DNA of 64,000 bases, taken from positions 1,488,001-1,552,000 of the forward strand of contig NZ_BSUM01000001.1 of assembly GCF_030161595.1 (NCBI RefSeq), given 5' to 3'. This stretch comes from Litorihabitans aurantiacus (GTDB lineage Bacteria > Actinomycetota > Actinomycetes > Actinomycetales > Beutenbergiaceae). Shown here piece by piece: positions 18,665 through 28,005 of the stretch. The translations under genes were made by a program, and so were the position numbers. Position 1 is the stretch's first letter. Every line of letters starts with the position of its first letter. The notes below the pieces were generated by a model that was not told the origin of the DNA, made no database searches, and worked only from the letters and a program-made list of their open reading frames with translations.

Positions 18665-20790
18665 TCAGGCGTCGATCCGCTCGCGGTCGAGCTCCGAGGC
18701 CCCGGCGACGATGAAGTCCTTGCGCGGGGCGACCTCGTTGCCCATGAGGAGGTCGAAGATCTCCTCCGCCCGGGCCGCGTCGCCCATGGTCACGCGCCGC
18801 AGCGTGCGGTGGCGCGGGTCCATCGTCGTCTCCGCGAGCTGGTCGGCGTCCATCTCGCCCAGACCCTTGTAGCGCTGGATGGGCTCCTTGTAGCGCTTGC
18901 CGGACCGGTCGAGGCGCTTGAGGTGCTGGGCGAGCTCCGCCTCGGAGTAGGTGTAGGTGAGCGCCCCGGCTTCCCGCCGGACCCGAGCGTCTCGATGCGG
19001 TGCAGGGGCGGGACGGCGGCGAACACCCGACCGTCCTCCACCAGCGGCCGCATGTAGCGGAAGAACAGTGTCAGCAGCAGGGTGCGGATGTGGGCGCCGT
19101 CGACGTCGGCGTCGGTCATCAGCACGATGCGGCCGTAGCGCGCCGCCTCGAGGTCGAAGGACCGCCCCGATCCCGCCCCGATCACCTGGATGATCGCGGC
19201 GCACTCCGCGTTGGCCAGCATGTCCGACAGCGAGGCCTTCTGGACGTTGAGGATCTTGCCGCGGATCGGGAGCAGCGCCTGGTAGTTGGAGTCCCGCGCC
19301 GCCTTCGCGGTGCCGAGCGCGCTGTCACCCTCGACGATGAACAGCTCCGAGCTGCCGACGTCGTCCGAGCGGCAGTCGGCCAGCTTGTCCGGCAGCGACG
19401 AGGACTCGAGCGCGTTCTTGCGGCGGGAGATCTCCTTCTGCGTGCGCGCCGAGACGCGGGCGCGCATCTCGCCGACGACCTTCTCCAGCAGCACGCCGGA
19501 CTGGGCCTTCTCGGCGCGCGCGCTGCTCGTCAGGATCGCGGTGAGCTCCTTCTCCACCACCTTCGCGACGACGGCGCGCACCGGGGCCGTCCCGAGCACC
19601 TCCTTGGTCTGCCCCTCGAACTGCGGCTCCGGGAGCCTGACGGTCACGACGGCGGTCAGCCCCGCCACCACGTCGTCCTTCTCGATGCGCTCCTTGCCGT
19701 TCTTGCCCGTCAGCTTGAGTCGGCGCGCGTTCACCTCGATCTGCTTGCGCACGACCTTGAGCAGCGACTGCTCGAAACCGGTGAGGTGGGTGCCACCCTT
19801 CGGCGTCGCGATGATGTTGACGAACGAGCGCATCTCCGTCTCGTACCCGATGCCCCAGCGCAGCGCGACGTCGACCTCGCAGGTGCGCGTCACCTCGGCC
19901 GGGACGAGGTGCCCCTGGGCGTCGAGCTGCTGGATCGTCTCGGTGAAGTCCCCGCTACCCCGCAGCAGCCAGGTGTCGGTGACGGGTGAGTCCTGCCCGA
20001 GGAAGTCGACGAAGTCGGCGGTCCCGCCGTCGTGCCGGAAGACCTCCTCCACGGGACCGTCGGCCCCCGGGGTCCCGGGCAGCCCGCGCTCGTCGCGGAT
20101 GACGAGGGTCAGGCCGGGGACGAGGAAGGAGGTCTGCCGCGCGCGCGTGACGAGCTCGTCGTAGGAGAAGGTCGCGGTCTTGGGGAAGATCTGGCGGTCG
20201 GCCCAGTAGCGGATGCGCGTACCCGTCCGACCGCGAGCGACCTTGCCGACCACCGCGAGATCGGAGGTGTCCGTGAACGGGCTGAAGTCGGCGTCCGGGT
20301 GCGGCCCGTCAGGGCTGTCGGCGAACGTGCCGGGCTCACCCCGGCGGAAGGTCATCCGGTGCGTCCTGCCGCCGCGGTCGACCTCGACGTCGAGGCGCGA
20401 GGAGAGCGCGTTGACGACGGACGCGCCGACACCGTGCAGGCCCCCGGAGGACCCGTAGGACCCGCCGCCGAACTTGCCGCCGGCGTGCAGCTTGGTGAAG
20501 ACGACCTCGACACCCGACAGGCCGAGCTTCTCGACCGTGTCGACCGGGATGCCCCGGGCCTGGTCGCGCACCTCGACCGAGGAGTCGGCGTGCAGCACCA
20601 CCTCGATGCGATCGCCGTGCCCCGCCAGCGCCTCGTCGACCGCGTTGTCGATGATCTCCCACACGCAGTGCATGAGACCGCGCGAGTCGGTGGAGCCGAT
20701 GTACATGCCCGGGCGCTTGCGGACCGCCTCGAGCCCCTCCAGGACGGAGAGGTGTCGCGCGGTGTAGGAGTTCTCGGTCGTGGCTGGCAC
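18665..20790 (-). CDS. parE: DNA topoisomerase IV subunit B (ParE/GyrB family; one-base frameshift)
   Basis: ATPase subunit paired with parC; 708 residues when repaired. The GHKL ATP site is visible as [13 protein letters not shown] and in [14 protein letters not shown]. The TOPRIM metal site appears as [15 protein letters not shown] and [12 protein letters not shown]. The C-terminus holds [15 protein letters not shown]. The frame is lost in the four-base run 18964-18967; one extra G (minus strand) joins LGSGGKPG to [11 protein letters not shown]. The leaderless GTG at 20790 has TAGCAT 6 bp upstream. It is separated from parC only by the tandem GNAT gene and has its own promoter. Confidence 0.9.
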
Positions 20791-20796
20791 CCGCCC

Positions 20797-20802
20797 ATGC
20801 TA
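20797..20802 (-). promoter_or_regulatory. -10 element of parE
   Basis: TAGCAT on the minus strand, 6 bases before the GTG at 20790. Confidence 0.75.
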
Positions 20803-20909
20803 GGTCGGGGGTACGACATCCCCCGCCAGGACGGGCCGGGACGCCCCGGACCTCCTACGCGGTGAGCGAACCCACGACCCCGGCACGGGTGTCCGCGGGT
20901 CCGGGGTGG

Positions 20910-20915
20910 TTACAT
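20910..20915 (+). promoter_or_regulatory. weak -10 element of the DUF7455 gene
   Basis: TTACAT, 6 bases before the GTG at 20922. Confidence 0.45.
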
Positions 20916-20921
20916 GGATGC

Positions 20922-21131
20922 GTGACTACCACGACTGCCGACCAGCTCACCGCCTCCGACCGGTGCGACCGGTGCGGCGCGCAGGCCTACGTCCGCGTGA
21001 CGCTCGAGTCCGGTCAGCTCTACTTCTGCGCCCACCACGGCCGGGCGCTGACCCCGGCCATGAGCGACATCGCGCTCGAGATCCTCGACGAGTCCGACCG
21101 TCTGCACACGGCCGCCCCCGACGTCCGCTGA
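20922..21131 (+). CDS. small zinc-ribbon-like protein (DUF7455 type)
   Basis: Protein of 69 residues beginning VTTTTADQLTASDRCDRCG. CDRC and, 20 residues on, CAHH could bind a zinc ion. It has no membrane segment. Such a protein is a constant small neighbour of sigA in Micrococcales and Streptomyces; I believe it is the DUF7455 family, function unknown. The GTG at 20922 is supported by leaderless spacing to TTACAT. A very strong hairpin follows. Confidence 0.7.
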   Translation: MTTTTADQLTASDRCDRCGAQAYVRVTLESGQLYFCAHHGRALTPAMSDIALEILDESDRLHTAAPDVR

Positions 21132-21158
21132 CGCGGAGGGCGACCCGCCCCGACCTGC

Positions 21159-21193
21159 GAACGCCCGGCCACGCATCGCGTGGCCGGGCGTTC
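21159..21193. terminator. strong hairpin between the DUF7455 and DUF5997 genes
   Basis: Perfect 16-bp stem (GAACGCCCGGCCACGC and complement) with the loop ATC, between convergent genes. Confidence 0.75.
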
Positions 21194-21212
21194 GTGCGTC
21201 CGACGGATGTGG

Positions 21213-21602
21213 TCAGTCCCCCGCCGCGGCCGCTTCTTCGGCGCGCGCCTGCGCGAGACGCGCCTCCTCGCGGCGGACCTCCGCGTACGTGGCCCGCTCC
21301 TGGCGCAGCCAGGCGGGTGGATCGTCCTGGAGCGCGGCGATGTCCGCCGTCGTGAGCGCCTCCGTCACACCACCTCGCGCCAGGCCGCCGATCGAGACGC
21401 GCAGGCGAGCCGCGACCACGGAGCGCGGGTGGGGCCCGTCCCGGCGCAGCTCCTGCAGCCACGACGGCGGCTCGGCCTGCAGCGCGGCGAGCTCCTCCCG
21501 GGTCACGCTCCCCTCCTGGAAGGACGGCGGGGTCGCCGGGAGGTACACCTCCAGCTTGCGGGCGGCGGTGGCGGGCTTCATGGTCTGCACCTGACGGGTC
21601 AC
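21213..21602 (-). CDS. DUF5997-like conserved protein
   Basis: Soluble protein of 129 residues. It contains two similar segments, TREELAALQAEPPSWLQEL and TTADIAALQDDPPAWLRQE, so it looks like an internal duplication. The C-terminus is an Ala/Glu/Arg helix. The GTG at 21602 (VTRQVQTMKPATAARKLEV) has TATCGT 6 bp upstream; the ATG at 21581 is the alternative start. I assign DUF5997 from the PxWL repeats and from its divergent partner. Function unknown. Confidence 0.7.
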   Translation of the reverse strand: MTRQVQTMKPATAARKLEVYLPATPPSFQEGSVTREELAALQAEPPSWLQELRRDGPHPRSVVAARLRVSIGGLARGGVTEALTTADIAALQDDPPAWLRQERATYAEVRREEARLAQARAEEAAAAGD

Positions 21603-21608
21603 CCCGCC

Positions 21609-21614
21609 ACGATA
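21609..21614 (-). promoter_or_regulatory. -10 element of the DUF5997-like gene
   Basis: TATCGT on the minus strand, 6 bases before the GTG at 21602. Confidence 0.7.
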
Positions 21615-21629
21615 GGTGACGCGGCGAAC

Positions 21630-21635
21630 TACGCT
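21630..21635 (+). promoter_or_regulatory. -10 element of the LysR-effector-like gene
   Basis: TACGCT, 6 bases before the GTG at 21642 and 15 bp from the opposing -10 element. Confidence 0.75.
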
Positions 21636-21641
21636 GACGCG

Positions 21642-22441
21642 GTGAGCGCCACCGACCCCTTCCGTCTCCTGGCCGTTCCCGGCGTCAGCCCCGGGCGGTG
21701 GCTGCGCACCTGGCAGGAGCGCTACCCACGGGCGATCGAGCTCCGCGTGGTGGCCGCCGGCACCGTGGCCGCCGACCTCGTGGCGGGCGACGGCGACGCG
21801 GCCTTCCTGCGCCTGCCCCTCGCGGGCGCGTCGGCGGACGTGCTCGCCACCATCCCGCTGTGGGAGGAGGAGACGGTCGCCGTCGTGTCCCGCGAGTCGG
21901 AGCTGAGCCTGGCCGAGCACCTGGCGCCCGAGGACCTGGCGGAGGTCACCGTCCTGGTGCCCGACGACGACGTGCTGGCCTGGCACGACCACCCGGGCGA
22001 GTCGTTCACGGGGATCGCGCCGGCGACGGCCGCCGACGCGGTCGAGCTCGTCGCGGCCGAGGCCGGTGTGCTCGTCGTCCCGGCGTCGATCGCCCGGCTC
22101 CACCACCGCCGCGATGTCGTGACGGTGCCCCTGCACGACGGCGCGTCGACCGTCCCGCGCTCCCGGGTCGCCCTGGCGTGGATCCCGGTGGACGGCCGGG
22201 CTCCCGACGACGTCGACGACCTCATCGGTGTCGTGCGCGGGCGCAGCGCGACGTCGAGTCGCGGACGACGCGACGAGGCGCCCCCGGAGCGGCCGACGGA
22301 CCGTGCCAAGGCAGCGGCGCGAGCCGCCGCGCGGCGGCATCGGGCAAGGCGGGGACGCGGGGGGCTGCGGCTCGCCGTCGCGGCGCAGGTGGGCGCACCG
22401 GGTCGCAACGCGGCGACGGCGCCCGTCGGGGCCGACGCTGA
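21642..22441 (+). CDS. stand-alone LysR-type effector-binding domain protein (probable frameshift near the 3' end)
   Basis: Starts VSATDPFRLLAVPGVSPGRWL and folds like the substrate-binding half of LysR regulators without the DNA-binding helix-turn-helix. About 200 residues of this domain are followed by a basic Arg/Lys/Ala tail. In the sequence as given the frame runs on to 23648, antisense through most of sigA, which is not credible. A one-base loss between about 22280 (five-C run 22281-22285) and 22345 would bring in a tail with ASGKAGTRG and a stop at 22439-22441. The exact lesion is uncertain. It is divergent from the DUF5997-like gene across 39 bp. Role unknown. Confidence 0.6.
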
Positions 22442-22505
22442 GCGGCGGTCCCGACGAGCGCCGAGGCGGTCGTGCGGTGCGGGGCCCGGTGCCGGGCCCC
22501 GGCTG

Positions 22506-23867
22506 TCAGTCGAGGTAGTCGCGCAGCACCTGCGAGCGCGAGGGGTGGCGCAGCTTCGACATCGTCTTGGACTCGATCTGGCGGATCCGCTCGCGCGTGA
22601 CGCCGTAGACCTTCCCGATCTCGTCGAGCGTCTTGGGCTGCCCGTCGGTGAGGCCGAACCGCATCGACACGACGCCGGACTCGCGCTCCGAGAGCGTGTC
22701 CAGGACGGCGTGCAGCTGCTCCTGCAGGAGCGTGAAGCTCACCGCGTCGGCGGGCACGACGGCCTCGGAGTCCTCGATGAGGTCACCGAACTCGCTGTCA
22801 CCGTCCTCACCGAGCGGCGTGTGCAGCGAGATGGGCTCGCGACCGTACTTCTGGACCTCGACGACCTTCTCGGGCGTCATGTCCAGCTCCTTGGCGAGCT
22901 CCTCGGGCGTGGGCTCGCGGCCCAGGTCCTGGAGCATCTGGCGCTGGACGCGCGCGAGCTTGTTGATGACCTCGACCATGTGCACGGGGATGCGGATCGT
23001 GCGGGCCTGGTCGGCCATGGCGCGCGTGATCGCCTGGCGGATCCACCACGTGGCGTAGGTCGAGAACTTGTAGCCCTTGGTGTAGTCGAACTTCTCGACC
23101 GCGCGGATGAGTCCGAGGTTGCCCTCCTGGATGAGGTCCAGGAACAGCATGCCGCGGCCGGTGTACCGCTTGGCGAGGGAGACGACGAGACGCAGGTTGG
23201 CCTCGAGGAGGTGGTTCTTCGCGCGACGACCGTCGCCCGCGATCCACTCCAGCTCGCGGCGGGCGCTGAACTCCATCTGCCCGCCCTCGGCGAGCTTCTC
23301 GTCGGCGAAGAGACCGGCCTCGATGCGCTTGGCCAGGTCGACCTCCTGCTCGGCGTTCAGGAGCGCGACCTTGCCGATCTGCTTGAGGTAGTCCTTGACG
23401 GGGTCGGCGGTGGCGCCGGCCGTCACGACCTGCTGCGCCGGGGCGTCGTCGTCGTCGGCGTCGGAGAAGACGAAGCCGCTGGCCTCCTCGTCCGACTTCT
23501 CGCCGGAGCCCTCCGCCTTCGCGTCGCCCTCGGACTCGGCGCCCTCGGTCGTGGTCTCCTCGAACTCCTCGGTCTCCTCGACCTCGTCGACGACGTTCGC
23601 CGCGGCCTTGGCGCGCGACCCGCCCTTGGCGGGTGCCTTGGCGCCTGACGCACGCTTCGCGGGCGCCGCCTTCGCGGTCTTCGACGCGGCGGCCGTCCGA
23701 CGCGCGGGCTTGCGGGCGGCCGGCGCGTCCGTCTGCTCGTCGACGGCGTCCGCACCGCTCTCGACGGCCGGCGCTGCCTTGGCGCGCGATCCGCCCGAGC
23801 GACGGGCGGGCTTCGACGCGGTGGTCGAGGCGGACGGAGAGGTCGCGGTGGGAGTGCTGACCGACAC
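22506..23867 (-). CDS. sigA: principal RNA polymerase sigma factor SigA (RpoD/HrdB)
   Basis: Primary sigma factor, 453 residues. Residues 1-160 are a Lys/Ala-rich then strongly acidic extension typical of actinobacterial SigA. Region 1.2 starts at [16 protein letters not shown]. Region 2 contains [20 protein letters not shown] and [13 protein letters not shown]. Region 4 contains [21 protein letters not shown] chose the GTG at 23867 ([11 protein letters not shown]); AAAGG lies 7-11 bases upstream. It should recognise the TANNNT -10 elements seen throughout this window. No clear promoter of its own was found. Confidence 0.95.
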   Translation of the reverse strand: MSVSTPTATSPSASTTASKPARRSGGSRAKAAPAVESGADAVDEQTDAPAARKPARRTAAASKTAKAAPAKRASGAKAPAKGGSRAKAAANVVDEVEETEEFEETTTEGAESEGDAKAEGSGEKSDEEASGFVFSDADDDDAPAQQVVTAGATADPVKDYLKQIGKVALLNAEQEVDLAKRIEAGLFADEKLAEGGQMEFSARRELEWIAGDGRRAKNHLLEANLRLVVSLAKRYTGRGMLFLDLIQEGNLGLIRAVEKFDYTKGYKFSTYATWWIRQAITRAMADQARTIRIPVHMVEVINKLARVQRQMLQDLGREPTPEELAKELDMTPEKVVEVQKYGREPISLHTPLGEDGDSEFGDLIEDSEAVVPADAVSFTLLQEQLHAVLDTLSERESGVVSMRFGLTDGQPKTLDEIGKVYGVTRERIRQIESKTMSKLRHPSRSQVLRDYLD

Positions 23868-24101
23868 GGAGAACCTTTCGGCAGGAAGCTGGGCGCGGAC
23901 GCTGCGGTCCGTCGCCTCGGTGAGGACGTGCGACTGACGGGATCTCGCGGCGATGTGAGGGCACACCACCGGCCAGCTTCCGTCAACCACTACGTCCAAC
24001 GCAGCTCCCCACCGGGTTGTTCCCGTCCCGGGGGAAAATTTTCTGCCCGCTCGCCCACCCTCCCACGGCGGCGTCGACCGGCGCTCGTACGGCGCGAGGC
24101 C
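23868..24101. other. 234-bp leader/promoter region of sigA
   Basis: No coding frame. It contains the AT-rich palindrome GAAAATTTTC (about 24035-24044), the lowest-G+C spot in the window, which could be an UP-like element or a nucleoid-protein site. TTGACG on the minus strand (23986-23981) resembles a -35 element, but no good -10 stands at 17 bp. Confidence 0.35.
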
Positions 24102-24487
24102 TCAGCTCAGCGCGTCGACGTGAGCCTGGTAGTCCTCGCCGTCCAGGAGGTGCGAGAGCTCCTCGACGTCGGTGCGGACCCGGAACAGCCACCCGGCGCC
24201 GAAGGGGTCGCTGCCCGCCAGGTCGGGCTCGGACTCGAGCGTCTCGTTGACGGCAACGACCTCACCGGCCACGGGGGCGAAGAGCTCGGAGACCGACTTG
24301 TGCGACTCGACCTCGCCGCACACGTCGCCGACGGCGATCTCGGAACCGACCTCGGGGAGCGCCACGAAGACGACGTCCCCCAGCTGCTCGGCCGCGTAGG
24401 TCGTGATGCCGACGACGACGGCGTCCTCCTCGACACGCACCCACTCGTGCTCGCGGGTGAAGGACAGGCCGGGGGAAGCGTGCTCAC
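24102..24487 (-). CDS. gcvH: glycine cleavage H-like lipoyl protein (one-base frameshift)
   Basis: Repaired length 128 residues. The lipoyl-lysine motif ESHKSVSELFAPV is in the middle, and the N-terminus reads GLSFTREHEWVRVEEDA after repair. In the glycine cleavage complex the H protein carries the aminomethyl group between GcvP, GcvT and L protein; those genes are not in this window. The lesion is the five-base run 24471-24475 just after the GTG start at 24487; one extra C (minus strand) restores the frame. GAGGAG lies about 8 bases upstream of the start. It follows the stress-protein gene by 34 bp and may share its transcript. Confidence 0.85.
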
Positions 24488-24521
24488 GGGTGGTGCTCTC
24501 CTCGAGGGTGGTTCGGGTGGC

Positions 24522-24904
24522 TCAGGCCGACTTGACGGCCAGGACGGGGGTGGGCGCGTCCAGCAGGATGCGCTGCGCGTTCGAGCCCAGGATCAGCTTG
24601 CCGACGGGCGAGCGGCGCCGCAGCCCGATCACGATCAGCTCGGCGTCGCTCGCCTCGGCGGCGTCGATGAGGTCGTCGGCGACGTCGCGACCGCGGTCGA
24701 CCTGCCGGACCTCGTAGCCGAGACCGGCCTCGTCCAGTCGCGACCGCACGCCGTCGAGCTTCGCCTCGAGCACCGCGGTGTCCTCACCGCGCCGCTGCGA
24801 GACCAGCACCAGCAGGCGCGAGGACCGACGGGTGGCCTCGGTCATCGCGGCGTCGAGCGCGGCCTCCCCTCGGCGGTGGCCAGGTACCCCACGACGATCG
24901 TCAC
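24522..24904 (-). CDS. universal stress protein (UspA family; one-base frameshift)
   Basis: Single Usp domain, 127 residues when repaired. It starts VTIVVGYLATAEG and ends with the nucleotide-binding pattern ELIVIGLRRRSPVGKLILGSNAQRIL, cut here into GLRRRSPVGKLILGS and the PVLAVKSA tail. The conserved glycine-serine motif suggests ATP binding. The frame is lost in the four-base run 24866-24869; one extra G (minus strand) restores EGEAALDAA. The GTG at 24904 has AGGAGG 6 bases upstream, a canonical ribosome binding site, and TAACCT at 24967-24962 is a fitting -10 with a leader of about 50 bases. Confidence 0.85.
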
Positions 24905-24961
24905 GTGCTGCCTCCTCGGCTGACGTCCGGTCCGACGGCGGGCCGGACAGGTTCCTGTTGG

Positions 24962-24967
24962 AGGTTA
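24962..24967 (-). promoter_or_regulatory. -10 element of the universal stress protein gene
   Basis: TAACCT on the minus strand about 57 bases before the GTG at 24904. This gene has a leader and a ribosome binding site. Confidence 0.55.
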
Positions 24968-25024
24968 GTGCATGACGGCGACGGCGCGAGGGGTCGGCGC
25001 TCCCGCACCGCTCCGCGACGAGGC

Positions 25025-26173
25025 TCAGCGGCGCGGCTGGGGACGGCCACCGACCCACGCCGGCGCGACGCCGCGCTCGAGCGCCGCGCTCGTCAGCAGC
25101 GCGAGGCGCTCGGAGTCGTCGAGCGCGAGGGCGTCCCGCGTCATCACCTGCGCCTGCGCGCCGTCGCCGCACCACCAGGAGATCCACGCGAGCACGCCCA
25201 GCAGTCGCGCGCGCGGGCGGTCGCTCGCCAGCCGTGCGGCGGCCGCGACGACGGCGCGGGCGGCGTCGGTGCGGTCACGGTCCGGCGGGGGCCCGCCGGG
25301 GTCGAACATGCGGCCGACCGCCTCCTCGAGGTCGTCGCGCACCCGGTGGGTCGTGGAGGCACCGCTGAGGTCGGGCCGGTGCCCGGTCAGCACGGCGGCG
25401 ACGACCAGGTCGCGCAGCAGCAGGTCGCTCAGCGCCTCGGACAACCGACCCAGCTCCTCCGGGCTCGGTCCCCGGTCGGGACCGGTGCCGGCGTCCAGGA
25501 CCTCCAGGCACGTGCGCGCGCGGTCGCGCCGCCACCCGGGCTCGCGGGCCGTCCCCCGCGCGCGGACGCGCCGCACCCGCTCGGCGCGGACCGCGCGGTC
25601 GAAAGCGGCGCGGGCCGCCGCGTCCTGCGACACCCCGATCCGGAGGTCCTCCCGCCGGGCGACGGGCGCCGACCCCGCCATGATCATCGCCGCGCCGATC
25701 TGCGTCGCGGTGAGGTCGGACAGCGGACGCCCCCGCGCCGGGCAGCACCGCTCGTCCCGGCACCGCAGGGAGGCGTAGCCGTCCTGCGCGACCACGAACG
25801 CGTCCCGCACCGGCACGTCGGCCGCGGCCTCGAGGGCGTCGACCGCCCGCCGCACCGCAGCCAGGTGCCGGGCGCGGGCGAGCGAGCCCGGGACGTACAC
25901 GACGACGAAGAGCCCCGCGGCGCCGTCGTCGTCCAGGTGACGGGCGAGACCGTGCGCGACCGACCGCCCCTGCGGTCCGGTGAGGTCGTCCAGATCGACC
26001 CGCGCGACCAGCCCGATGCGCCCGCGCGGTGGGCGCAGCGACACGGCCACGAGCGAGGTCTCGGGGGTGAACCCCAGCGCGTGCGGCACGTAGGCGAGAA
26101 CCTCGCGGCCCTCGCTCACACGGACCAGGGGCGGCTCGGGGGCGGCCGCTGGTGGGACGGGTTGCGCTGACAT
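25025..26173 (-). CDS. DUF4192 family protein
   Basis: Soluble protein of 382 residues starting MSAQPVPPAAAPEPPLVRVSE. The DUF4192 pattern is visible in LAYVPHALGFTPETSLVAVSLR near residue 30, and in LAWISWWCGDGAQAQV with DALALDDSERLAL near the C-terminus. CRDERCCPARG in the middle could bind a metal. The ATG at 26173 has GGAGG 5 bases upstream. Function unknown; the family is common in actinobacteria. It is divergent from the polyprenyl synthase gene. Confidence 0.85.
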   Translation of the reverse strand: MSAQPVPPAAAPEPPLVRVSEGREVLAYVPHALGFTPETSLVAVSLRPPRGRIGLVARVDLDDLTGPQGRSVAHGLARHLDDDGAAGLFVVVYVPGSLARARHLAAVRRAVDALEAAADVPVRDAFVVAQDGYASLRCRDERCCPARGRPLSDLTATQIGAAMIMAGSAPVARREDLRIGVSQDAAARAAFDRAVRAERVRRVRARGTAREPGWRRDRARTCLEVLDAGTGPDRGPSPEELGRLSEALSDLLLRDLVVAAVLTGHRPDLSGASTTHRVRDDLEEAVGRMFDPGGPPPDRDRTDAARAVVAAAARLASDRPRARLLGVLAWISWWCGDGAQAQVMTRDALALDDSERLALLTSAALERGVAPAWVGGRPQPRR

Positions 26174-26330
26174 GTGGACCTCCGGTTGCCGTGGGGCGCC
26201 GGTTCCCCCGGCACCGACCCATCGCACCGCGAATCCCTGACGTGCGCGGACCGGCGGGAGGGCCGGGGGATGTCGGCCGCGCCGAGACCGGCTGGGGACA
26301 GCGCACGACGGCGCGAACACCCCGCTGACC

Positions 26331-26336
26331 TACGCT
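26331..26336 (+). promoter_or_regulatory. -10 element of the polyprenyl synthase gene
   Basis: TACGCT, 6 bases before the ATG at 26343. Confidence 0.75.
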
Positions 26337-26342
26337 CGAGAC

Positions 26343-27497
26343 ATGACGCGCACGCCGACCACCGCGACGCCAGATCTCCAGCACGACGTGCGCCGGGCGG
26401 TCGACGACGCCGTCGAGAGCGCCTTCGGGACGGCGCGGACGGAGGTCGCGGCCGCCGGAGGAGAGGGTGCGGCCGTCGTCGAGGTCGCGCGCCGCGCCGC
26501 CACGGGTGGGAAGCGTCTTCGGGCCCGCCTGTGCCTCGCGGCGGCCGCCGCACTCGCCCCCCGCTCCGGCGACGCCACGGACGGCCCGAGCGCGATCGAC
26601 GTCCCCGGGGTGCTCGGCGCGGCCGCTGCGCTCGAGCTGTTCCAGGCCGCGGCGCTCGTCCACGACGACCTCATGGACGCCTCCGACACCCGCCGCGGCG
26701 CCGCCTCGGCGCACCGCTTCCTCGAGGCCGAGCACTTCCCCGCGTCGAAGGACGGCACCGCCACCCGCGCCCGGGAGCACTTCGGCTCGTCCGGGGCGCT
26801 GCTCGTGGGCGACCTGCTGCTCACGATGAGCGCCTCGGTGCTCCACGCCGCGGTGCTGCCGCTGGAGCGCGACACGGCGCGCGCCGCGCTGGCGACCTAC
26901 TCCGCGATGGCGAGCGAGGTCGCCGTCGGGCAGTACCTCGACCTGCTCGCCTCGCACGCGCCGTGGCCCACGGACCCGGGCGACGGCGTCGACCTCGAGC
27001 GAGCGGAGCGCGTGATCCACGCCAAGTCGGCGCGCTACTCGGTGGAGCTGCCGCTGCACCTCGGCGGCGTGCTGGCCGGGGCCGACGACGACGCGCTCGC
27101 CTGGCTGGGCCGCATCGGTCGTGCCGTGGGCACGGCGTTCCAGCTGCGCGACGACGTCCTGGGGGTGTTCGGTGACCCGGCGGTCACCGGCAAGCCCGCC
27201 GGGGACGACCTCCGCGAGGGCAAGCGCACCGTCCTCGTCGCGCTCGCCGACGCCCGCGCCCAGCCGCAGGACCGCGCGACGCTGCGCGAGAACCTGGGGA
27301 GGACGGACCTCGACCCGGACGACATCGCCACGCTGCGCGGGATCCTCGAGCGCACCGGGGCGCTGGCCGAGGTCGAGCGGCGGATCGCGGACCTGGTGGC
27401 CGCGGCCGAGGACGATCTGGCCCGGCCCCCGAGCGGCGCGGGCGACCTCGGCGTGCTGCGGGCGCTCCTGGCGGCCGCGGTCGATCGGTCCTCCTGA
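26343..27497 (+). CDS. trans-isoprenyl diphosphate synthase (geranylgeranyl-PP type, IdsA-like)
   Basis: Condenses isopentenyl diphosphate with allylic diphosphates. It has 384 residues. The first aspartate-rich motif is VHDDLMD near residue 110 and the second is LRDDVLGVFGD near 275; GGKRLRARL near 55 binds diphosphate. Product length is not certain from sequence; the short C20 range fits the bulky residues before the first motif. It corresponds to idsA2 (Rv2173) beside the kinase/regulator pair in mycobacteria. The leaderless ATG at 26343 is clear. Confidence 0.9.
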   Translation: MTRTPTTATPDLQHDVRRAVDDAVESAFGTARTEVAAAGGEGAAVVEVARRAATGGKRLRARLCLAAAAALAPRSGDATDGPSAIDVPGVLGAAAALELFQAAALVHDDLMDASDTRRGAASAHRFLEAEHFPASKDGTATRAREHFGSSGALLVGDLLLTMSASVLHAAVLPLERDTARAALATYSAMASEVAVGQYLDLLASHAPWPTDPGDGVDLERAERVIHAKSARYSVELPLHLGGVLAGADDDALAWLGRIGRAVGTAFQLRDDVLGVFGDPAVTGKPAGDDLREGKRTVLVALADARAQPQDRATLRENLGRTDLDPDDIATLRGILERTGALAEVERRIADLVAAAEDDLARPPSGAGDLGVLRALLAAAVDRSS

Positions 27498-27544
27498 GCC
27501 GGGACGGCCGCCGCGGCGCAGCCGCCGGCCCCGTCAGGACCTCG

Positions 27545-27937
27545 TCAGAACGCCAGGCCCTGCGCGGCGCGGCGCACCGTCGTCACGCGCCCGGCGCGCA
27601 GCGCCTCGATCGGCGCCTGCTCCAGGGACTCCTCGGGCGTGAACAACCAGCGGAGCGTCTCGACGTCGTCGTAGCCCGCGTCCGCCAGCTGCGTGAGGCT
27701 GCCGCGGAGCGCCGGGAGCACGTGGTCGAGCCCGGGACGGTCCGGGTCCGGCACGAGGAAGTCGGCGGGGACGGCGAGCGCGCGGTTGTCGCCCACGCGG
27801 AAGGCGAGCAGCCGGCCCTCGCGGACCATCGAGCGGACCTGGCGGTCCGCGACGCCGATCCTCGCCGCCACGTCCGGCAGGTGCAGCCAAGCGGGGACGA
27901 GCCCCTCGAAGTCCTGTGCGCTCGCGTCTCGTTCCAC
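27545..27937 (-). CDS. Rv2175c-type DNA-binding protein (kinase substrate)
   Basis: Protein of 130 residues with an N-terminal winged-helix segment (WLHLPDVAARIGVADRQVRS, then EGRLLAFRVGDNRA) and a C-terminal domain that includes LRWLFTPEESL. In M. tuberculosis the homologue binds DNA and is phosphorylated by the adjacent kinase PknL; here a PASTA kinase gene is divergent from it. The leaderless GTG at 27937 has TAGGCT 6 bp upstream. Identity is good; regulation by the neighbour is an inference. Confidence 0.85.
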   Translation of the reverse strand: MERDASAQDFEGLVPAWLHLPDVAARIGVADRQVRSMVREGRLLAFRVGDNRALAVPADFLVPDPDRPGLDHVLPALRGSLTQLADAGYDDVETLRWLFTPEESLEQAPIEALRAGRVTTVRRAAQGLAF

Positions 27938-27943
27938 CGCACG

Positions 27944-27949
27944 AGCCTA
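27944..27949 (-). promoter_or_regulatory. -10 element of the Rv2175c-type gene
   Basis: TAGGCT on the minus strand, 6 bases before the GTG at 27937. Confidence 0.75.
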
Positions 27950-27992
27950 ACGCCGCAGCGCGGCGCTCCCCGATCGGGGCACCGCCCGCGGG

Positions 27993-27998
27993 TAGGTT
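27993..27998 (+). promoter_or_regulatory. -10 element of the PASTA kinase gene
   Basis: TAGGTT, 7 bases before the ATG at 28006. Confidence 0.7.
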
Positions 27999-28005
27999 GG
28001 CGGCG

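Noticed and set aside
21642-23648. LysR-like protein of more than 650 residues running antisense through sigA
   Set aside because: The extension is out-of-frame sequence; a one-base loss near the 3' end explains it better.
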